Below are positions 29,144 through 37,250 of a stretch of DNA of 52,370 nt, one piece after another (position 1 is the first letter of the stretch; each line of letters starts with the position of its first letter). Source of the stretch: an uncultured Lachnospiraceae bacterium (lineage in GTDB: Bacteria; Bacillota; Clostridia; Lachnospirales; Lachnospiraceae); the NCBI GenBank assembly GCA_900319245.1, contig ONNQ01000020.1, positions 21,765 to 74,134 on the forward strand. The letters are read 5' to 3'. The position numbers were made by a program, and so were the translations under genes. The notes under the pieces are model-generated. The model made no database searches, was not told the origin of the DNA, and saw nothing but the letters and a program-made list of their open reading frames with translations.

Positions 29144-30232
29144 TTAATATTCGAATTGCTTCATGTACTTCATGTACTTGACGACCATCAGCGCGATCTT
29201 GAATGTGATGGCGTCCTCAAATACGCGAAGGTCCAGTCCCGTGCTCTTCTGCAGCTTGTCCAGACGATAGACCAGCGTATTTCTGTGGATGAACAGCTGT
29301 CTGGACGTCTCTGATACGTTCAGGCTGTTCTCAAAGAATTTGTTGATCGTTGCAAGCGTCTCCTGATCGAACTCCTCGGGATTCTTGCCCTTGAAGATCT
29401 CACGGATGAACATCTTGCAGAGCGGAATGGGCAGCTGATAGATCAGTCTGCCGATGCCCAGCTCATTGTAGGCGATCACAGTCCGGTCCTCAAAGAAGAT
29501 CCGGCTGACGTCGAGCGCCATCTTAGCTTCCTTGTAAGAGCGGCTCACTTCCTTGATCTCATTGACGACTGTGCCATAGGCGATGCGGACGCCGGCAATG
29601 CCCATCTTGCGAAGATGTGCGTCGATCGCATTGGCTGTCTTCTCGATGTCACGGATCCGGCTTCCATCCGTCAGGTCCTTGACGACAACAACGTTGTACT
29701 CGTCGACCGCGGTGACAAAGTCCATGGTTGTTGTGCCGATGAATTCCTGCACGACCTCCAGGATGTTCCTGTCTCTTTCCTGCCCGGTCTCCACGATCAG
29801 CACGACACGCTGCGCGTCGGATGCGATATGGAGCTTCTTGGCCCGGCTGTAAATGTCGACCAGAAGGAGGTTGTCCAGGAGCAGGTTCTTCATGAAGCTG
29901 TCCTTGTCATAGCGTTCCTTGAATGCGCTCATGAGACCCTTCAACTGGAAGGCCGCCATACGGCCAATGAGAAGCGAACTGTCCGTCTCGCCGTAGACAA
30001 CGATGACATACTCCAGCTGCTGCTCATCCATGACCTTGAAGAACTGGTAAGGCCCCGCCGACTGGGAGTCCGCAGGAGAGACGGCAAAATCCGGAATTGC
30101 GCCTGCTGCATCTGCAAATACCGGCGCTGTCACTGCCACTTCTCTTCCATCCGCGTCCATGATCCCGAGTTCGAGATGTGATATTTCCTTGATTCCCTCA
30201 ATTGTGCTTTGCAATACCTGATTTGAAACCAT
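29144..30232 (-). CDS. PucR/CdaR-type transcriptional regulator
   Basis: 362-aa protein: N-terminal sensor-like region (about 1-120), a central GGDEF-like region of the sugar-diacid-regulator family, and the C-terminal PucR HTH with the hallmark LFIHRNTLVYRLDKLQ near 310-335. Family members activate catabolic operons for sugar diacids, purines or amino acids. No obvious catabolic target lies next to it, so the ligand is unknown. GAGGGG is immediately upstream of the ATG. Confidence 0.87.
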   Translation of the reverse strand: MVSNQVLQSTIEGIKEISHLELGIMDADGREVAVTAPVFADAAGAIPDFAVSPADSQSAGPYQFFKVMDEQQLEYVIVVYGETDSSLLIGRMAAFQLKGLMSAFKERYDKDSFMKNLLLDNLLLVDIYSRAKKLHIASDAQRVVLIVETGQERDRNILEVVQEFIGTTTMDFVTAVDEYNVVVVKDLTDGSRIRDIEKTANAIDAHLRKMGIAGVRIAYGTVVNEIKEVSRSYKEAKMALDVSRIFFEDRTVIAYNELGIGRLIYQLPIPLCKMFIREIFKGKNPEEFDQETLATINKFFENSLNVSETSRQLFIHRNTLVYRLDKLQKSTGLDLRVFEDAITFKIALMVVKYMKYMKQFEY

Positions 30233-30367
30233 GTCCCCTCACGCTTTCATTCTTGTAAAAACACCGTTTGTCCTTGCATATTAAATACCCACTTATTTTA
30301 TTTTAGACTATGATGGCAAAAAAAACCATAAATTATCTTGAAATTTTTGTGTATTTTTAATAACAAA

Positions 30368-30405
30368 GACAGAACGCCTCTGCAATATTGCCAAGACGTT
30401 CTGTC
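30368..30405 (-). terminator. Terminator of the CvfB-like gene
   Basis: Perfect 9-bp stem GACAGAACG / CGTTCTGTC with a 20-nt loop and TTTGTTATT on the minus strand, about 60 nt past the CvfB-like stop codon. Confidence 0.6.
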
Positions 30406-30462
30406 AGTTATTACTATTATTGAATGTGTTTTCAAATTCGCTTTCGCGCCTTCCCGCACGCT

Positions 30463-31296
30463 TTACTTCATGCGGATCGCGTCGGCGCCGATCTCTATTT
30501 TGCCAAGCTTTAAGAGATGGCCGACAGCTCTCTTAAACTCATTCTTGCTCATCTGCATCTCTTCGCGGATGATCTCCGGGGCCACCCTGTCGTTGAAGGG
30601 AAGGAGGCCGCCGTTGGCCTGCATGCGGTTGAGGATCCGGTCCATATCGCGGTCCATCTGCAGAGGCGCTTTCTCGCGGATGGAAAGGTCGAGCTTGCCG
30701 TCAGGCTTGACGGACGTCACACGCGCGGAGACCACGTCGCCCACGCGAAGGTCCCGAACCAGCTCTCTCTTGGGAATGAGTGCGGAGAACATGCTGTCCA
30801 CCGCAACAAAGGCGCCAAAATTCCGACTGGTCTCGTACACAATGCCGGTCACCTGGTCGCCCGTCCTGTAGGGGCTCTCCTTGCTGAGATAGGGATAAAC
30901 GTTCATCGTGGCGCACAGTCTCTCGCTCTTGTCGAGATAGACGGCCACCAGCACTTCCTGTCCCTCCTTGACGCGCTCTCTGGGCTGCTCGTGGAAGGGA
31001 AGCAGCAGGTCTTTGTCCAGACCCCAGTCCAGGAAGGCGCCGATGCGGCCCACCTGCAGAACGGTCAGATAGCCGACCTGGTGCAGCATGAGCTTGGGCT
31101 TTCTGCGGGTGGCGATCATGCGGTCCTCAGAATCCTTGTAAAGAAAGACTTCCAGTTCATCGCCCTCGCGGACCCCCTCGGGCACCTGCGAGCGCGGAAG
31201 CAAAACGCGGCCCTCCTGCGGGTCATCGCTGATCAGATAAATGCCAAACGGCACTGTTTTCTCAACCTTGAGGGTCTGCAGTTCTCCTAATTTCAT
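30463..31296 (-). CDS. CvfB-like S1 RNA-binding protein
   Basis: 277-aa protein with three S1-like OB domains (the third contains GAFVAVDSMFSALIPKREL) and a C-terminal winged-helix segment (MSKNEFKRAVGHLLKLGKIEI), the CvfB/YitL architecture. CvfB influences virulence-factor and RNA expression in staphylococci; in commensals its role is unclear. The start at 31296 follows GAGG by 6 nt; the in-frame extension to 31365 has no support. Confidence 0.9.
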   Translation of the reverse strand: MKLGELQTLKVEKTVPFGIYLISDDPQEGRVLLPRSQVPEGVREGDELEVFLYKDSEDRMIATRRKPKLMLHQVGYLTVLQVGRIGAFLDWGLDKDLLLPFHEQPRERVKEGQEVLVAVYLDKSERLCATMNVYPYLSKESPYRTGDQVTGIVYETSRNFGAFVAVDSMFSALIPKRELVRDLRVGDVVSARVTSVKPDGKLDLSIREKAPLQMDRDMDRILNRMQANGGLLPFNDRVAPEIIREEMQMSKNEFKRAVGHLLKLGKIEIGADAIRMK

Positions 31297-31416
31297 GGTA
31301 TACCTCATTCCGGAGCAATGTGTGTGAAAAGCATCTCCCGCCGCGTACATGATCGCGTCTCTCAATCATGTTTCAGTCATGTGCACGGTTTTCGGTGTTT
31401 TGGCACGGCTCCTATT

Positions 31417-32127
31417 CTATAGCGTGATCTCGACGACAGCGTGCGGCTTGCCGTCCTCTCCATTCATGGATAGCAGTAAACAATTGTCAGTAATGTGGTA
31501 GAGGACCGGAGTAATCCTGTCTCCCAGAACCGCCTGTTTGCGGTATTCCACGCGCAGCTCCCGCACTTCGCGGCCCGCGGGCAGATACATCATGGCGAAA
31601 TGCACATATTGCGCGTTGTTCATGTGTTTGTTGGTATCGAGGTGGTGGGGCCTGACTGTGATGGTCTCGCAGGGCACTCCGCCCTCGGCCGGCACCTTGA
31701 TCTTCCTGGGCTTGTAGTCCATGTCAAGGCGCGGCTCCGTCTGGTAGCGCTCGATGAGCTCTGCCGGAATCCGCATGGGATACATCTGCTTCATGTCCAG
31801 CAACGACCACACGGAGTTGCCCACCGCGAGCAGTTCCCCGTCCGCCGTCTCCATCATGAAGTTACGCATGCCCATGATGCCCTTGAAGTCGTAGGGGGTT
31901 GTGCCGGTCCGGACCTGTTCGCCCATGACGGGCCTTCTGTCAAAGCGGATCTGCCAGTAATTGACCACCCACGCAAAGGCGTGCGCCTTCATATAATCCA
32001 GGCCTACGCCCAGGTCCTCCGATTGGAAGGAGGAGCAGTCCTGGAAATAATCGATCATTTTCTCCACTGTCAGCTTTCGTTCGCTGTCGACTTCGCTGTA
32101 GCGGATTCGTCCGTCAAATTTGTACAT
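31417..32127 (-). CDS. Acyl-ACP thioesterase
   Basis: 236-aa double-hotdog enzyme that releases fatty acids from acyl-ACP, of the bacterial FatA/FatB-like group. The second hotdog has the catalytic-region motif RPHHLDTNKHMNNAQYVHF, with the conserved Asn and His. No signal peptide; acts in the cytoplasm. It lies between the CvfB-like gene and the amidase without sharing an obvious operon function. Chain-length preference cannot be read from sequence. Confidence 0.9.
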   Translation of the reverse strand: MYKFDGRIRYSEVDSERKLTVEKMIDYFQDCSSFQSEDLGVGLDYMKAHAFAWVVNYWQIRFDRRPVMGEQVRTGTTPYDFKGIMGMRNFMMETADGELLAVGNSVWSLLDMKQMYPMRIPAELIERYQTEPRLDMDYKPRKIKVPAEGGVPCETITVRPHHLDTNKHMNNAQYVHFAMMYLPAGREVRELRVEYRKQAVLGDRITPVLYHITDNCLLLSMNGEDGKPHAVVEITL

Positions 32128-32153
32128 CGGCTGCCTGACTTTCTTTTGACCTA

Positions 32154-34112
32154 TTAACCGTTCAGCACGCCCTCAGAGTTAAAGTAGTAGATTACATTGT
32201 TGATGTCCCAGTAGCCGGTCGCCGCGCGGCCGCCTGCGGAGGGGCTGAAGAAGTACTTCTTGCCGCCCACGGTGACCCATCCCAGTGTCTTGCGGCCCTG
32301 TGAGTCAAAATAGTACTTCATGCCATCGATCTTCTTGAGGCCGGTCTGCTTGACGCCATTCTTGTTCATGTAGTAGGTCTGGCCGTTGACGGTTCTCCAG
32401 CCGGTGACTGCGTAGCCGTCCGAGCACATGTAGTAGTACTTTCCATTGCTCTTGACCCAGCCTGTCTGCATCTTGCCGTTGCTGCCCAGATAGTACTTTC
32501 TGGTGCCCAGCTTGATCCAGCCCGTCTTCATCTCGCCGCTCTTGGCAAAATAGTACCAACCGCCGTTGATCTTGTTCCAACCGGTGACCATACGGCCGTT
32601 CTTGTTGAGGTAATAGGAATGATCCTGGTATGTGAGCCAGCCGGTCACCTTCTGGCCGTTTGCGCCGTAGTAGAACCATTTGCCCTTGACCTTTTTCCAC
32701 TTGCCGCCTTCGGATGCGTTGGTGCTGGTGCCGCCTGTGTTGCCGCCGTTGCGAAGCTGGATGGTGGCTCTCTTACCATTGCTGGAGAGGCGCCATGTGA
32801 CGTGGTAGTGGTCGCCTGTGTGCGCGTCGATGATGGGTGTGCCGGCGCTGTTGCGGCCGACGCAGATTGCTGTGTGGTCATAGACGCCGTTGCTGTTCCA
32901 GTCGTAATAAACGGGGTTGCCGCGAAGGACATTGCTGTCTGTTGCGGCCATGAATTTGCCGTATTTCTTGAAATTGGAGATCGCGCCGGAGCAGTTGATC
33001 CAAGCGTAAGAAGCCGGATACCACTCGCTGTTCTTGGGCATGCCGCCCGCGTACAGGCACTGGGAGACGAAGTTGCAGCAGTCTACGCCGGGATACTGTC
33101 TGTAGGCCAGGTTTCTGGATGTGGCCCACTTGTCCGCATAGGCAATGGCCTTGTCGGGAGAATAGGTATATTTGCCGTCTCCGTAGGTCTTGAGGGAGGA
33201 GGTTCTGATCATGCCGGCCTGAAGCTCGTCTGCTGCTGCGTTTGCTGCTGCAGTCTCATTTGTCAGGTCTTCTGCATCTGCCATGAAGAGATTGGTGTCT
33301 ACTTCGCCGTCATAGAGCTTTTCCTGCTCCTCGATATCCTCGAGCCAGGTGAAGTTTCTGTCTGTATTGGTGATGGAAGCGACTTCCCAGTTTCCTTCTC
33401 TGTTCTGGGAAAGCACTGCTGTGAAGTAATAGCGATACGCTGATACGTTCTCGGTGTTCTGATCCGCGCCTTCTGTATAGCCCTGGGTCATCCACTCGTC
33501 GACATCCAGAAGCACATCGCCGTTCTCATCGCTGCAGGAAGTCACGGTGTAACCGGGAATCAGGCTTGTCAGCGTCTGTGCGGCGGACATGCCCATTCTG
33601 GTGTAGTGGTCCTGTCTCTCCCACTCTTTGCTTACATTTGCATTTGCCTGCAAGTCTTTGGCTGCCTGTGCGAGCGCAGTTTCCTGTGCGCTTTCGTCTG
33701 CCTGTGCGATCTCGCCGTTCAGCAGGTAAGAAGCCTTCGCTTCTTCATAATCAGCAAGCGTATCCATAATCTCTGCTGCCTGTGCGTCGCCCAACTCCTC
33801 GACAACTTCTGTGCAGTCGGGCTTCATCTTGCGGGCGATCTCGAGAATTTCCTTGTCAGAGATGGTTGTGCTTCTCGCGTAGAGATCTGCAATCGCCTCT
33901 TCATAAGCGATGCCGTCCTCGTAAGATATGCCGCCTTCATTGGCGTCGCCTTCGTCCTGCGCAGCAAAAAGGCTGCCATCCTCCTGGACTGCAGCTTCGA
34001 TCTGATTGCCTTCCGCATCAAGGGCTGCAGCGGGTGCATATACAGATGCACAAATTGTACCTGCCGCGATTGTGAGTGCTGATGCGAATGCGATAACGCT
34101 ATGCTTTTTCAT
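32154..34112 (-). CDS. Secreted amidase-domain protein with nine wall-binding repeats
   Basis: 652-aa surface protein. Signal peptide at 1-~29 (ending near the Ala-rich APAAALDA). Residues ~30-300 are helical and acidic. The Amidase_6-type domain (about 325-465) shows the catalytic Cys in VDCCNFVSQCL (C345) and His residues in YDHTAICVG and IIDAHTGDHYH. A linker leads to nine ~20-residue choline-binding-type repeats with YY...G...TGW, which hold the protein on the wall. Likely a peptidoglycan or surface-polymer hydrolase; exact substrate unknown. GGAGGGG is just before the ATG, with a good promoter upstream. Confidence 0.88.
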   Translation of the reverse strand: MKKHSVIAFASALTIAAGTICASVYAPAAALDAEGNQIEAAVQEDGSLFAAQDEGDANEGGISYEDGIAYEEAIADLYARSTTISDKEILEIARKMKPDCTEVVEELGDAQAAEIMDTLADYEEAKASYLLNGEIAQADESAQETALAQAAKDLQANANVSKEWERQDHYTRMGMSAAQTLTSLIPGYTVTSCSDENGDVLLDVDEWMTQGYTEGADQNTENVSAYRYYFTAVLSQNREGNWEVASITNTDRNFTWLEDIEEQEKLYDGEVDTNLFMADAEDLTNETAAANAAADELQAGMIRTSSLKTYGDGKYTYSPDKAIAYADKWATSRNLAYRQYPGVDCCNFVSQCLYAGGMPKNSEWYPASYAWINCSGAISNFKKYGKFMAATDSNVLRGNPVYYDWNSNGVYDHTAICVGRNSAGTPIIDAHTGDHYHVTWRLSSNGKRATIQLRNGGNTGGTSTNASEGGKWKKVKGKWFYYGANGQKVTGWLTYQDHSYYLNKNGRMVTGWNKINGGWYYFAKSGEMKTGWIKLGTRKYYLGSNGKMQTGWVKSNGKYYYMCSDGYAVTGWRTVNGQTYYMNKNGVKQTGLKKIDGMKYYFDSQGRKTLGWVTVGGKKYFFSPSAGGRAATGYWDINNVIYYFNSEGVLNG

Positions 34113-34179
34113 AGTCCCCTCCGATCTCCAGGATGCCGGTAATCATTAACTGCAATGAAACGTAATATCTTCATTAACG

Positions 34180-34208
34180 ATATTAACATTTTCTTAACAT
34201 TTTGTCAC
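34180..34208 (-). promoter_or_regulatory. Promoter of the amidase gene
   Basis: Minus-strand GTGACA (34203-34208), 17-bp spacer and TAATAT (34180-34185). The -35 lies inside the inverted repeat TCACTAAT / ATTAGTGA (34205-34212 and 34232-34239), which could be an operator. Confidence 0.55.
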
Positions 34209-34239
34209 TAATATTTTAATTTTTGTTGCAAATTAGTGA
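34205..34239. promoter_or_regulatory. Inverted repeat overlapping the amidase -35
   Basis: Arms TCACTAAT and ATTAGTGA separated by 19 nt of AT-rich DNA. One arm overlaps the -35 of the amidase promoter. It may bind a dimeric regulator; no known operator consensus was recognised. Confidence 0.4.
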
Positions 34240-34255
34240 TATTTTACAAATTGGA

Positions 34256-34331
34256 CTGGGTGGGTTTGGCGATTATTACTGGAAATTGGATGTGTTGGGC
34301 GGCTACGAGGGGGTGTGGATCGCGGGAGGGG
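34256..34331 (+). other. G-run-rich, strand-skewed intergenic segment
   Basis: The plus strand has six runs of three or more G within 76 nt (34258, 34262, 34297, 34309, 34324, 34328) and is strongly G/T-biased. Loops are too long for a canonical quadruplex. It sits between the amidase promoter and repeat array A. No gene is seen. Confidence 0.4.
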
Positions 34332-34360
34332 CCATGTGGTCCTTGATTTTTAGTATGATT

Positions 34361-34560
34361 GGGCACAGGGGTTGTTTTTCTTGGAAATATACTACATGGG
34401 TTTCTTGGTTTTTGCTCTTTTGGGCACAGGGACCGTTTTTTGAGATTTGTACTACTCGGAAATTTCTTCTGGTTGGCTCGTTTGGGCACAGAGACCGTTT
34501 TTCCAGATTTGTACTACTTGAAAATTTCTTCTGTTCGCCTCTTTTGGGCACAGAGGATGA
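34361..34560. repeat. Tandem array A of ~62-bp intergenic repeats (plus orientation)
   Basis: Three full units and the start of a fourth begin with GGGCACAG at 34361, 34422, 34484 and 34546 (spacing 61, 62, 62). Each unit runs TTGGGCACAG, then a T-rich part, then (units 2 and 3) GATTTGTACTACT and AATTTCTTCTG. Identity is about 60-85 % between units. Open frames across it are by-products of the repeats and have no ribosome site or family resemblance. Confidence 0.9.
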
Positions 34561-34596
34561 TTTTAACAATTTAGAATCCTTCGTAAGTTGATTCTC

Positions 34597-34831
34597 ATGG
34601 GGAACAAATCAGAGAATTATCTTCTTGTGCCCAATTGCTACAGTATGAGCGAATTCCTATGGGGAACAAATCAAGGAAATTTCTCCCTGTGCCCAATCAC
34701 TACAGTATGAGCGAATTCCTATGGGGAACAAATCAAGGAAATTTCTCCCTGTGCCCAATCACTACAGGATGAGCGAATTCCTATGGGGAACAAATCAAGG
34801 AAATCTCTCCCTGTGCCCAATCGCTACAGGA
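34597..34831. repeat. Tandem array B of exactly 62-bp repeats (minus orientation)
   Basis: Four units with ATGGGGAACAAATCA starting at 34597, 34659, 34721 and 34783, each followed 30 nt later by GTGCCCAAT and a CTACAG block; the middle units are almost identical. Read on the minus strand the unit is TTGGGCACAGGGA, 9-10 nt, GATTTGTTCCCCAT, which aligns with array A with the same 22-nt distance from GGGCACA to GATTTGT. Arrays A and B are therefore copies of one family in opposite orientation. Confidence 0.9.
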
Positions 34832-34852
34832 TAAGCGAAAATCAGCAAAAGA

Positions 34853-34884
34853 AAAAGCACTCAACATAACTGTTGAGTGCTTTT
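34853..34884. terminator. Probable original terminator of the tRNA-Gln gene
   Basis: Perfect 13-bp stem AAAAGCACTCAAC / GTTGAGTGCTTTT with a 6-nt loop and U-runs on both sides. On the minus strand it lies 9 nt past the attL copy of the tRNA 3' end, so before the element arrived it would have directly followed tRNA-Gln. Now it is 5.2 kb away. Confidence 0.75.
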
Positions 34885-34893
34885 AAAATCAAG

Positions 34894-34910
34894 CAGGGCT
34901 AGAAGGATTC
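34894..34910. other. attL core of the integrative element
   Basis: 17-bp CAGGGCTAGAAGGATTC, identical to the last 17 nt of the tRNA-Gln gene at 40093-40109 and in the same orientation. The next base differs at both ends. This is the footprint of integration into a tRNA 3' end. Confidence 0.9.
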
Positions 34911-34949
34911 TAGCACTAAAGCCTTTGTTTATGCCGTCTAAGCAGTATT

Positions 34950-34969
34950 TAACTCACTTTGTAACTCAC
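34950..34969 (+). repeat. Left arm-type repeat
   Basis: TAACTCACTTTGTAACTCAC, present identically at 39940-39959. It contains two direct TAACTCA copies 11 nt apart, 40 nt inside attL. It is likely bound by the integrase N-terminal arm domain (inference). Confidence 0.75.
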
Positions 34970-34979
34970 CGTCATTGAA

Positions 34980-36134
34980 TTACATGAAATTCACCGCATT
35001 TAACTGTTCCTGTTTTCGCTCACTCATTACATGCGCATACAAAGCAAGTGTCATTTGGACATCTGTATGGCCCATGATCTGCATTAGCGTATTTACATCC
35101 ATCTTACTTTCCACACACCTGGTTGCGAAGGTATCGCGAAAAGCATGTACTGAAAATGTTTCTATACCGGCCGTTTTACAAATTTTTGCAATATCGGCAT
35201 TAACATTTGCTGATTTCAACAGCCCGCCGCGCGGTGCTCTAAATACAGGAACTCCAATTGTTACAATTCCATTTAACATTTGTGCGACGTTCTTCTGATC
35301 GTTCCATGCTTTCTTTGAAGCATCATTCAGTGGGATAGTTCGCCGGCCGGCAGCGGTCTTGGCTTCTTTCCCGATCTCATAACCACCGCACTCTGTGCGG
35401 GTAATAGTCCGGCATACCTTCACGACGTCGGTGCTAACATCACCGATCATAAGCGCGCCGGCTTCCCCGATCCTGCACCCAGTATTGAGTAGGAAAACAT
35501 ATAGATTGTAATACCATGATTCTGCAGCAGCCGACAAAAAAGCATTTGTTTCCTTGACCGTCAATGCGCGGTGAATTGTATCCTTTGCGGCCGCCTCAGT
35601 CCTTTTCAAGGGCTTTACGCTCACAGGGTTATAGATCACTGCTCTTTCTTCTATCGCGGTCTTATAGACCTGTTTAAGAAGGTAAATTGCATCATTCGTC
35701 GCGCGGGTAGACATGCCATTCCGCAACACTTCCTTGCCATTCTTATCTTTGGTCTTTAATTCCTTACGAAGCGCCTTTTGAAGATCGCGCACATTCTGAA
35801 CCTCAACCGCCGTCAGTTTCAAATCTCCAAATCTGTTTCCGGCCTTGTCGATCATTGTATCCCTGATCCTGTTTAGTAGAATCTTGTCTGTTCTGATCGT
35901 CGTTTCTTTGACTGTCCCTGTTTTGGCTTCGATCCATCTATCGAAGTATTCCGATACAGTCAGCTTATCGGCTTTCTTGTATGTACCTGCTTCGATCTCT
36001 TTTCGCTTGGCGTCTTCTTTCTCTTTACATTCCTTTTTAGTCTTGCCGTAAACCGAATAACGCCGCTGATCTATTGTAAACTGGTATCTTAACCCATCTT
36101 TATATTTTGAAAACCCAACAGGCAACCTTGCCAT
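34980..36134 (-). CDS. int: Tyrosine site-specific integrase
   Basis: 384-aa recombinase: N-terminal arm-binding domain (about 1-65), core-binding SAM-like domain (about 65-170) and catalytic domain with R221 (NTGCRIGEA), H330 and R333 (SVHAFRDTFATR), the late HxxD-type GHTDVQMT and nucleophile Y366 (LALYAHV). All catalytic residues are intact, so the element may still move. It ends 70 nt from attL, facing it, in the Tn916/phage integrase manner. It should recombine the 17-bp tRNA-Gln core. Confidence 0.95.
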   Translation of the reverse strand: MARLPVGFSKYKDGLRYQFTIDQRRYSVYGKTKKECKEKEDAKRKEIEAGTYKKADKLTVSEYFDRWIEAKTGTVKETTIRTDKILLNRIRDTMIDKAGNRFGDLKLTAVEVQNVRDLQKALRKELKTKDKNGKEVLRNGMSTRATNDAIYLLKQVYKTAIEERAVIYNPVSVKPLKRTEAAAKDTIHRALTVKETNAFLSAAAESWYYNLYVFLLNTGCRIGEAGALMIGDVSTDVVKVCRTITRTECGGYEIGKEAKTAAGRRTIPLNDASKKAWNDQKNVAQMLNGIVTIGVPVFRAPRGGLLKSANVNADIAKICKTAGIETFSVHAFRDTFATRCVESKMDVNTLMQIMGHTDVQMTLALYAHVMSERKQEQLNAVNFM

Positions 36135-36156
36135 ACTCTACTCCTTTCGTTCGTGG

Positions 36157-36210
36157 GCTTTCGTCTTTGTCCGTGATGTTTTATCTAAATCCATTATGAA
36201 CCATCACGGA
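36157..36210. repeat. TCCGTGAT repeats upstream of the integrase
   Basis: Inverted repeat TCCGTGATG (36170-36178) / CATCACGGA (36202-36210). The stretch CTTTGTCCGTGATG at 36165-36178 also matches, inverted, the loop of the hairpin at 40042-40083 (GTTTGTCCGTGATAG). Could be an integrase operator or accessory recombination site. Confidence 0.55.
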
Positions 36211-36234
36211 ATTACTGACAATACTATTTCCCAC

Positions 36235-36387
36235 CTACTTTCTTGCAAGAATAACCAATGCAATCAGCGAACAGATACAAACAGCCGTCAATCTGCGGTT
36301 TATGACTTCCATTCGAAACAATTCGCCTTCATGGACAAAATAAGGAATTGTCACACATTCGTTTAGTTTCTGATTGTCCGACGTCAT
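36235..36387 (-). CDS. Small phage-type membrane protein
   Basis: 50 aa: soluble VTIPYFVHEGELFRME start and one C-terminal TM helix (about 30-47). Similar short VTIPxFVHEGE... + TM proteins are common in clostridial prophages; function unknown. The start at 36387 has AAAGGAG 9 nt upstream; an in-frame extension to 36426 has only a weak site. It lies between the terminase-like gene and int. Confidence 0.6.
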   Translation of the reverse strand: MTSDNQKLNECVTIPYFVHEGELFRMEVINRRLTAVCICSLIALVILARK

Positions 36388-36489
36388 GAAAAACTGCTCC
36401 TTTCTTCTCTTTTTCTCATTTTCCAAATATAAGCGGTATTATGCGGAGCGCTTTTCTTTTTTAAGTACTCCGCAAAATTCCGCATTTGG

Positions 36490-36888
36490 TTATGAAAAGA
36501 ATCCATCGTCACCTGGCTCAGATGTTTCTTTTACAAGATCTGCTTCCCACGCTGCTCTATCCTCGAATTCCTTCATGCGACGTTCAAGCCCATCTGCATA
36601 ATTCACAATGAATTTTGCAGCCTGGATCCTCACCGTGTCATCTGCATCCTCATTGTTTAGAATTAATTCAACCATGGAAACTGCCAACTTCACTGAATCC
36701 CTCAAAGCGATCAGCGCGCCGCTCAAATACTCCGCACGTGCGGTATTATAGATCTGCATGAAAGAATGATTTTTCATTCTGTCGTATATCTCAAATTCTG
36801 AGCATCCTGCGTGCTCCGCTGCTTCTGCAATAGTATTCTTAGACATAAGCGCTATAATAATCTTGTTGTCGTCAATCTTTTTTGCCAT
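36490..36888 (-). CDS. HTH protein resembling small terminase/phBC6A51 family
   Basis: 132 aa. N-terminal helix-turn-helix (NTIAEAAEHAGCSEFEIYDRMK, about 19-40, here split by a Cys), followed by a long helical ARAEYLSGALIALRDS segment and a HEAT-like ARIxAAKFIVNYA helix. The layout matches phage small-terminase-like HTH proteins. In a satellite this could direct packaging of the element; equally it could be a regulator. GGTGG precedes the ATG. Confidence 0.6.
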   Translation of the reverse strand: MAKKIDDNKIIIALMSKNTIAEAAEHAGCSEFEIYDRMKNHSFMQIYNTARAEYLSGALIALRDSVKLAVSMVELILNNEDADDTVRIQAAKFIVNYADGLERRMKEFEDRAAWEADLVKETSEPGDDGFFS

Positions 36889-37004
36889 ATATCCACCTTT
36901 CTTTTTTTAGGGCTGCAATAATGGAATTATTCGTTCTGATTTTCCTTTTTGTGGATTTGCTCTTGAAAAATACCATTATTGCAGCCACTTTAGAGCCAAT
37001 AAGA

Positions 37005-37250
37005 TCAGGACTTTTTTATGAAATCCGGCCACGTCGCGCGGATAATCTCGACTTGCTGTCCCCTGGTCATGTTCTCCATCTTTTGCAAGTCGTCTGTATC
37101 TGAATCAACAGCGCGCCTTGCTATTGCAGGGAAAAGTCCCGCAGCACTGCAAGAAGCCATGAAATCAAGCTCTAATCCTCGCGCATGCAGTATTGTAGTT
37201 ATCTGTTCCGGCGTACAACCGGCAGCGCTTAAAAAACTTCGATTAATCAT
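37005..37250 (-). CDS. Small element protein, unknown
   Basis: About 81 aa with no recognised domain; helical, with CTPEQITTILHARG near the start and RGQQVEIIRATWPDFIKK at the end. Several in-frame ATGs exist (37310, 37280, 37262, 37250); the last has GGTGG 5 nt upstream and sits just before the stop of the upstream gene, which suits coupled translation. Start uncertain. Confidence 0.5.
   Translation of the reverse strand: MINRSFLSAAGCTPEQITTILHARGLELDFMASCSAAGLFPAIARRAVDSDTDDLQKMENMTRGQQVEIIRATWPDFIKKS

Noticed and set aside
34223-34591. 122-aa plus-strand open frame and two minus-strand frames across array A
   Set aside because: They arise from the repeats, have no ribosome-binding site, and the peptides are repeat-like with no family resemblance.
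34597-34831. CRISPR array
   Set aside because: The 62-bp unit is conserved throughout; there are no unique spacers of constant length, no cas genes, and a second array lies in the opposite orientation.
34894-34910. Truncated second tRNA gene
   Set aside because: Only 17 nt of the 3' end are present; this is the attL core.
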